From the NCBI RefSeq assembly GCF_003797825.1, contig NZ_RKME01000027.1, positions 1 through 64,000 of the forward strand: 64,000 nt of DNA, read 5' to 3'. The position numbers and the translations under genes were made by a program. Positions within the stretch are counted from its first letter, which is position 1. Each line of letters begins with the position of its first letter. The notes under the pieces are model-generated. The model was given only the letters and a program-made list of their open reading frames with translations. It did no database searches and was not told the origin of the DNA. Origin of the DNA: Gordonia sp. OPL2. GTDB taxonomy: Bacteria > Actinomycetota > Actinomycetes > Mycobacteriales > Mycobacteriaceae. Shown piece after piece: positions 63,655 to 64,000 of this stretch.

Positions 63655-63999
63655 TCACCACGCGCGATCGAGATCGGCATGTTGCCGAACCCACGCGTGC
63701 ATCGCGATCCCTGCTGCCACACCGGCATTGATGCTCCGCGTCGAGCCGAACTGGGCGATCGACACGGTCATGTCGGCCGATTGCTGCGCGTCCTCGCTCA
63801 CACCCGGGCCCTCCTGCCCGAACAACAGCACGCAGCCGCGCGGCAGGTCGGCTGTTTCGAGTGGACGCGCTCCCGGCGTGTTGTCGACGGCGACGACCGC
63901 GAGACCCTCGCCACGGGCCCAGGCGAGGAGATCCTCGACCGAATCATGGTGCATCAGATGCTGATAGCGATCGGTCACCATCGCACCCCGACGGTTCCA
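63655..63999 (-). CDS. TrmH/SpoU-family RNA 2'-O-methyltransferase, 5' part outside the window
   Basis: The C-terminal ~114 residues of a SPOUT methyltransferase. LLFGQEGPGVSED and GSTRSINAGVAAGIAMHAW are SpoU motifs 2 and 3, which form the knot and bind S-adenosylmethionine. The frame stays open to the window edge through WNRRGAMVTDRYQHL, typical of full-length members, so the gene is simply cut by the window. It methylates a ribose in tRNA or rRNA; the exact target is unknown. Confidence 0.88.
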   Translation of the reverse strand, partial: WNRRGAMVTDRYQHLMHHDSVEDLLAWARGEGLAVVAVDNTPGARPLETADLPRGCVLLFGQEGPGVSEDAQQSADMTVSIAQFGSTRSINAGVAAGIAMHAWVRQHADLDRAW

Positions 64000-64000
64000 C

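Overview
This is high-GC DNA from an actinobacterium of the order Mycobacteriales, most likely a Gordonia or close relative. The genus is inferred from gene order and gene style, not from a marker gene. Several blocks have the same order as in Mycobacterium tuberculosis: coaX-panD-panC-Rv3603c-Rv3604c-Rv3605c-folK-folB-folP-folE-ftsH (like Rv3600c-Rv3610c), hpt-tilS-metalloprotease-dacB-ppa (like Rv3624c-Rv3628), metZ-rhodanese (like Rv0391-Rv0390), and purA-Rv0358-site-2 protease-DUF3151-Rv0361-fba-DedA (like Rv0357c-Rv0364). The window is almost fully coding. I see no rRNA, tRNA, CRISPR array, insertion sequence or prophage. The first 19 bases match the Tn5/Nextera mosaic end at 18 of 19 positions, so the left edge is probably a contig end with untrimmed adapter.

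Layout. 39-11099 (minus strand): pantothenate/CoA and folate biosynthesis, ftsH and hpt, with many stop/start overlaps. 11319-13043 (plus): two tandem secreted paralogues of unknown role. 13075-17135: tilS, a zinc metalloprotease, a PBP4-type carboxypeptidase and ppa. 17383-20759: a MarR/MFS efflux pair divergent from allantoicase. 20957-25220: a cysteine-desulfurase-like enzyme behind a SAM-IV riboswitch, divergent from an isochorismate synthase overlapping an ERCC4/Lsr2-like nuclease gene. 25463-27584: metZ, rhodanese and an NTF2-like membrane protein. 27689-35578: an iron-siderophore theme (FecB-type lipoprotein, FprA-type reductase, two FecCD permeases, ATPase, ATP-grasp enzyme) with several IdeR/DtxR-like boxes.

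35816-44741: a frameshifted FdhF/YdeP-type molybdoenzyme, a FUSC protein, a TetR/enoyl-CoA hydratase pair under a perfect 24-bp palindrome, and purT with two membrane-protein genes. 44762-49956: a UBP zinc-finger protein, a CPA1 antiporter, a class III cyclase and purA. 50035-57244: the Rv0358-Rv0361 block with a CDF metal exporter, a second FUSC-like protein and a PNPOx-like protein. 57320-63999: fba, then two adjacent genes from the two known polyprenyl-phosphate translocase families (DUF368 and DedA), a frameshifted AbiEi/DUF559-type gene between 53-bp direct repeats, a secreted PAP2 phosphatase, a MOSC protein and a partial SpoU methyltransferase.

The most notable non-gene content is a set of repeat families. 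They are a palindromic element present twice downstream of genes, CTCAGGGATCGG/CCCTGAGGAG arrays at convergent gene ends (one supplies stop codons to both neighbours), and a related triplet that lies in frame inside the isochorismate synthase gene. Two genes are each broken by one apparent base deletion. Because adapter remains at the edge, assembly or sequencing error must be excluded before calling them pseudogenes.
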